NCBI RefSeq assembly: GCF_018736045.1
Contig: NZ_CP076132.1
Span: forward strand, 3,705,501 to 3,769,500
From: Flammeovirga yaeyamensis
GTDB lineage: Bacteria; Bacteroidota; Bacteroidia; Cytophagales; Flammeovirgaceae
Length of the DNA: 64,000 bases
Reading direction: 5' to 3'
Shown: piece by piece, positions 60,522-64,000 of the stretch
How the letters are laid out: each line of letters starts with the position of its first letter
Position numbering within the stretch: position 1 is the stretch's first letter
The notes under the pieces: generated by a model
The model's input: the letters and a program-made list of their open reading frames with translations, nothing else
Databases searched by the model: none
What the model was told of the DNA's origin: nothing
Made by a program: the position numbers and the translations under genes

Positions 60522-62447
60522 TTATTTTAGCGATGTAACAGAAAGCCCATCATTTACCACAAACCCAAGTTCTGTCGCTTTCTCCAAATCCTTCTGTGCT
60601 TTTTCTTCTTTGCCTAATTTAGAGAATGTCAAAGATCTGAAATATACCAAACGTTTATCCTCTGGATTTAATTTGATAGCCGAGTTAAGGCATTTTAATG
60701 CTTTCTTATAGTTCTTCTGATTGTAAGCCACAATACCTTTTACACCGATTAGTTCTGGTGTATCTTTTTGAAGCTTTTCAATCTCTATGATTTTTTGTTG
60801 TGCTTTTGCGTTATTCCCCATCACTGCATAGTTGAAACCTAATAACAAGTGAGCAGAAGAATAGTTAGGATATTTATTGATGGCTTTTTCAAGTACATCA
60901 TTTGATTTGATCAACATCCCTTTTTCCATATAGGCTACGCTTTTACCGTAAAGGTCTACATATTTTGATTTACCGATATTGTCTAACTTTTGGAAATCAT
61001 GCAAAGCTTCATCGTATTGATTATTCTTAATGAATGCCCATGCTCTTTGATGTAGTACGTATGAAAAGTCAGGATACAAAGCTAGTGCCTTTGAGTAATC
61101 CTTCATTCCTTTATTAAATTCTCCTTTCGCCATATATACATCTCCACGGTATGAATATACTTTAGCAGTGTTTGAAGATAGCATAATGGATTGATTTAAG
61201 TCGGTTAACGCTAAATCAAAATCTTTCAACAAGAAGTTAACATACCCTCTTTGCTGTAATGCATACCCATATTTAGGTGATAATGCAATGGCTTTTGAGA
61301 ATGCCTCTTGTGATTCTTTGTATTCTTTCTTGGCTAAATGTGCATTACCTAAAATCGTGTATAAGTAAGCCTCATTTGGATTGATTTCTTTGGCTTTTTC
61401 GAGAGTAGCTATACAGTCATCTAATTCTCTGATAGCAAGATTAGATTTTGCTTTCTCTAGTAAAGCTGAATAATAGTTAGGAGTATAAATCAATGCTGAA
61501 TCAAAGTCTGAAATTGCAGATACATATCTTTTTTGATACGCATGCAATAATCCTCTTTGATAAAAAGCATAACTATATTTAGGAGCTAATTTAACGGCTT
61601 TATCAAAATCTTTTTCTGCTTGATGTAGCTTACCTGTTTTTATATTCAACTCTCCTCTTCTACAATGAGCATAAGCATAATTCGGTTGAATTTGGATAGC
61701 CCTATTGTAAGCAAAATAGGCATCTTCATAATTTAAGGCATGCACAAAAGTATCTCCTTGTAAGCTTAATAATTTGATATTATCTGGATTTACAATCAAT
61801 CCTTTATCAATCACTACAATTGCTGAATCAAAACTGTTTTGTTGTACATAGATTTCAGCTAAGTGGGTATAAGCATCAATTAATCCTACCTCAAATAATG
61901 TTGCTTTTGAAAAATCTTGTTTGGCTTCCTCAATTTTACCCATACGGAATTCTACCAACGCTCTTCTGTGATAGTACATTCCTACATTTGGCTCTAATTT
62001 TAAAACTGTATCAAAATCTGCTAAACTTTTAGGCATGTTGCCAATATTGGAATAGGCCTCTGCTCTAAAAACATAAGCATTGATGTAATTTTCATCTAAA
62101 TCAATAGCTGCTGAGAAATTATTAATTGCATCGGCATTTTTACCTTTGGCTAGGTCGATGTATCCTTTTAAATAATAACCTGCCGGATGCACCGCATTTA
62201 GAGATAATGCTTGATCTACATCTTCACTTGCTTTATCATATTCCCCTTTTGAAATATATAATTTCGCTCTCTCTAAGTAGGCGATATCGTTCATTAAATT
62301 GAAATCGATCTCTTTACTAAAAGATGCTATTGCTTTATCTATTTCTCCATTTTGAGATTGTTGCATTGCATCTCCCATCCAATTTTGGGAAAAGGCAACT
62401 TGACTTATTAAAAGTAGGGTGGTAAGATATAGAAATAATAATTTCAT
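60522..62447 (-). CDS. Exported protein made of about 18 TPR repeats
   Basis: 641 residues with a signal peptide (MKLLFLYLTTLLLISQVAFS-Q). From about residue 22 to the end the protein is tandem 34-residue tetratricopeptide repeats, with units such as IAYLERAKLYISKGEYDKAS and AYFQRGLLHAYQKRYVSAIS-type helices and the family positions W/L/G/Y/A/F/A/P (e.g. 'A-I-x-L-x-P-x-Y-x-Y-A'). It should be a periplasmic or outer-membrane-associated scaffold. No enzyme domain. Uniform repeats imply recent duplication. It is a single gene with its own terminator. Confidence 0.92.
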   Translation of the reverse strand: MKLLFLYLTTLLLISQVAFSQNWMGDAMQQSQNGEIDKAIASFSKEIDFNLMNDIAYLERAKLYISKGEYDKASEDVDQALSLNAVHPAGYYLKGYIDLAKGKNADAINNFSAAIDLDENYINAYVFRAEAYSNIGNMPKSLADFDTVLKLEPNVGMYYHRRALVEFRMGKIEEAKQDFSKATLFEVGLIDAYTHLAEIYVQQNSFDSAIVVIDKGLIVNPDNIKLLSLQGDTFVHALNYEDAYFAYNRAIQIQPNYAYAHCRRGELNIKTGKLHQAEKDFDKAVKLAPKYSYAFYQRGLLHAYQKRYVSAISDFDSALIYTPNYYSALLEKAKSNLAIRELDDCIATLEKAKEINPNEAYLYTILGNAHLAKKEYKESQEAFSKAIALSPKYGYALQQRGYVNFLLKDFDLALTDLNQSIMLSSNTAKVYSYRGDVYMAKGEFNKGMKDYSKALALYPDFSYVLHQRAWAFIKNNQYDEALHDFQKLDNIGKSKYVDLYGKSVAYMEKGMLIKSNDVLEKAINKYPNYSSAHLLLGFNYAVMGNNAKAQQKIIEIEKLQKDTPELIGVKGIVAYNQKNYKKALKCLNSAIKLNPEDKRLVYFRSLTFSKLGKEEKAQKDLEKATELGFVVNDGLSVTSLK

Positions 62448-62917
62448 ACAGTTTTGTTTTGAGGTAGGTTATACATTAGTATTAACCCTGTTAGTCGTCT
62501 ATTCGATGAACTCGTTAATGTTTATTACAATATATTTAACTTACTTTAATTAGGGAAAAGAAAGTTGACGAGTAACTAATTGATCGAGTAAACTACATAT
62601 TATTTTATTTATTCGTTATTCAGTACAAATTACAATATAGTATTTTTTGGGGAAGATGAGAAGCTTGTATAAGGTTTGGGTGGGTTTAGAATAAAAAGTA
62701 GACTGAAGTGATTATTATTATTGGTATTGATTTTCTTTTTGAGCTCTATTAAACAAAAGTTAGTTCTAATAATCAAACCATTCATCTACCATAAATGTGA
62801 TTGATAAAGCTTCTCTTCATCTTCTGAAAAATCATCTTAATGTTCATTTAATTATCTAGTATTTCTTCCACTTTTTTTATTTTATATAGGTTTAATTTTT
62901 AAATCAGTTGAGAACAA
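62448..62917. other. AT-rich gap between TPR gene and hypothetical gene
   Basis: 470 bp. I looked for short ORFs, hairpins and promoter boxes and found only stop-interrupted frames; the TPR promoter must lie near 62450-62530 but no TAnnTTTG match is clear. Confidence 0.5.
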
Positions 62918-63409
62918 TTATAAAACAGTTTTAATATTAATATTTTTCATATTAAGAATGCTTTGAAATTCATCATAGTTTAATTTATTTGATCTAATCA
63001 CCTTTATTTCATTATCATATTTTTTAATTGAATCTGGTAATTCATAGTATTCCATTAATTCAATATCCCATAAACCTACATCACTATATTCATAACTAAC
63101 TCCTATTGTAGTTTTTATTGTTTCATTTTGATTAAAATAAAAATAATCTATCTCTCTTGAAAGAATACCATAATCACTTTGAATTTGCTTGAACCCATGA
63201 TAATTTCCAGAATTTATTTCGATAGTATCATTATTAGTCCATTTTTGTGAATTCCAACTAAATTTTCCTTTACACTCCCAATCATTTGGTATAACTGGCA
63301 CGCCTAATTCTTCCCTTTTTGAATTATAACTTAACCCATAATCTGGTTTTAGATAATAAAAAAATAAAACCGTTAATAGTATTTTTATTACATTTTTGAA
63401 TGTTTTCAT
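62918..63409 (-). CDS. Hypothetical exported protein, strongly AT-rich
   Basis: 163 residues. N-terminal hydrophobic stretch (MKTFKNVIKILLTVLFFYYL) is a signal peptide or anchor. The body is Asn/Ile/Lys/Tyr-rich with two WNSQKW/NDWECKGKFSW-type Trp clusters and no recognised family. Base composition is visibly more AT-rich than the flanking genes, which together with its isolation suggests recent acquisition or relaxed selection. Coding status is supported by the intact 163-codon frame only. Confidence 0.55.
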   Translation of the reverse strand: MKTFKNVIKILLTVLFFYYLKPDYGLSYNSKREELGVPVIPNDWECKGKFSWNSQKWTNNDTIEINSGNYHGFKQIQSDYGILSREIDYFYFNQNETIKTTIGVSYEYSDVGLWDIELMEYYELPDSIKKYDNEIKVIRSNKLNYDEFQSILNMKNINIKTVL

Positions 63410-63551
63410 TATTAATCAAATAACGTAATTGAACAATCATAAAACATTGGTGCAGCATTTTAACAGCATCATTTTTTGAATTTCTTAATGATCTTTCAAA
63501 ACCTAAATATATACATTTATCACTACCTTTACCCAACATCCAATAGTTATC

Positions 63552-63932
63552 ATGAAAAAAGAAATCGAAAATAGAGAGGACATTATAGTATTGGTCAATA
63601 GCTTTTACGACAAAGTGAGACAGCACCCTACTTTAGGTCCTTTTTTTAATGAAGAAATCAAAATTAATTGGGATACTCATCTACCTATTATGTACGACTT
63701 TTGGGAAAGTAATCTTTTCTCTGTAAATAAATACAAGGGAAACCCCGTAGTAACTCATCAAAGTGTGGATAAGGTAAGTCCGATTGAACAAAAACATTTT
63801 GGACATTGGCTGCAGCTTTGGTTCAATACCTTGGATGAACATTTTGAAGGTCAAAATGCAGACACATTAAAGTCGAGAGCAAGAAATATGTCCCATATGT
63901 TATTTATGAAAATCTTTCAGGGAAGAATGTAA
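63552..63932 (+). CDS. Group III truncated haemoglobin
   Basis: 126 residues. Shows the 2/2 globin pattern: SFYDKVRQHPTLGPFF (B/C helices with Tyr/Phe), IMYDFWESNLF (E region), then THQSVDKVSPIEQKHFGHWLQLW with the proximal F-helix His, and a short C-terminal helix. Group III haemoglobins bind haem and O2 or NO; the cellular role is mostly unknown. No partner gene is adjacent. Ends 68 bp before the window edge. Confidence 0.93.
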   Translation: MKKEIENREDIIVLVNSFYDKVRQHPTLGPFFNEEIKINWDTHLPIMYDFWESNLFSVNKYKGNPVVTHQSVDKVSPIEQKHFGHWLQLWFNTLDEHFEGQNADTLKSRARNMSHMLFMKIFQGRM

Positions 63933-64000
63933 ATCTTGGAATAATTTTAACGAATTGTTCTTCCAACGACATTTTTAAGATAGGTAACTTTGTCAATTCT

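Noticed and set aside
63324-63626. 100-codon minus-strand frame before the haemoglobin
   Set aside because: It overlaps two better genes and reads as random AT-rich sequence.
1-64000. tRNA or rRNA genes
   Set aside because: I found no cloverleaf-like T-loop/anticodon combination or rRNA-like segment by eye; a covariance search would be needed to exclude an odd tRNA.

Overview
The window comes from a low-GC member of the Bacteroidota, most likely a marine Cytophagales relative of Flammeovirga. The evidence is lineage-style gene content: an ECF sigma/FecR/STN-domain unit, a 'phosphate-selective' OprO/P-type porin, YkuD_2 L,D-transpeptidase, head-GIN (DUF2807) protein, ABC-2/M1 peptidase fusion and Cys-type lipoprotein signals. 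Promoter-like TAnnTTTG boxes also fit. The genus is an inference. I see no rRNA, tRNA, CRISPR array, prophage or transposase.

Layout. 1-6.8 kb: a photolyase cut by the window edge, a lipoprotein, a minus-strand run arginase-family hydrolase/ung/ftsX/SUI1, and a hemolysin-III-type membrane protein. 6.8-15 kb: sbcDC, a 52-residue membrane ORF, secreted and OmpA-like small proteins, and a membrane GAF protein. 15-22 kb: ftsK and lolA, a second lipoprotein paralogous to the first, and an aldo/keto reductase. 22-31 kb: an ABC ATPase with an unusual permease-peptidase fusion, barrel proteins, and ATP-dependent PEP carboxykinase. 31-38 kb: arginine deiminase, a thioredoxin-like protein, a tandem pair of His-rich barrel proteins, and an lpxH operon.

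38-45 kb: an AraC regulator faces a four-gene unit (aldehyde dehydrogenase, SDR, membrane protein, sulfatase) that could cleave a sulfate ester and oxidise the released alcohol to an acid. rplS and a steroid-5-alpha-reductase-like protein follow. 45-49 kb: ECF sigma, FecR-type anti-sigma and a protein that joins an STN signalling domain, a carboxypeptidase-regulatory-like domain, about twelve 16-residue 'Q-[IV]-G-G-[IL]-x-N' repeats and a barrel-like C-terminus. No TonB-dependent receptor is present, so this is the best candidate for an undescribed trans-envelope signalling system.

49-60 kb: a segment of about 10.7 kb (head-GIN protein, two further AraC paralogues, a J-domain protein, NadR-like kinase, manA, trmN6-like methyltransferase, lipoprotein, methyltransferase, membrane protein, L,D-transpeptidase) lies between two roughly 300-bp inverted copies of a composite non-coding repeat. 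The core of this repeat is 89 bp with three mismatches. Short palindromic repeats of two other kinds lie at 44.4-44.6 kb, 53.5 kb and 57.6 kb. 60-64 kb: a long TPR protein, an AT-rich hypothetical gene and a group III truncated haemoglobin.

Start codons were moved downstream where the longest ORF put a signal peptide or conserved N-terminus too far inside the protein. Family assignments come from motif recognition only; no database search was run.
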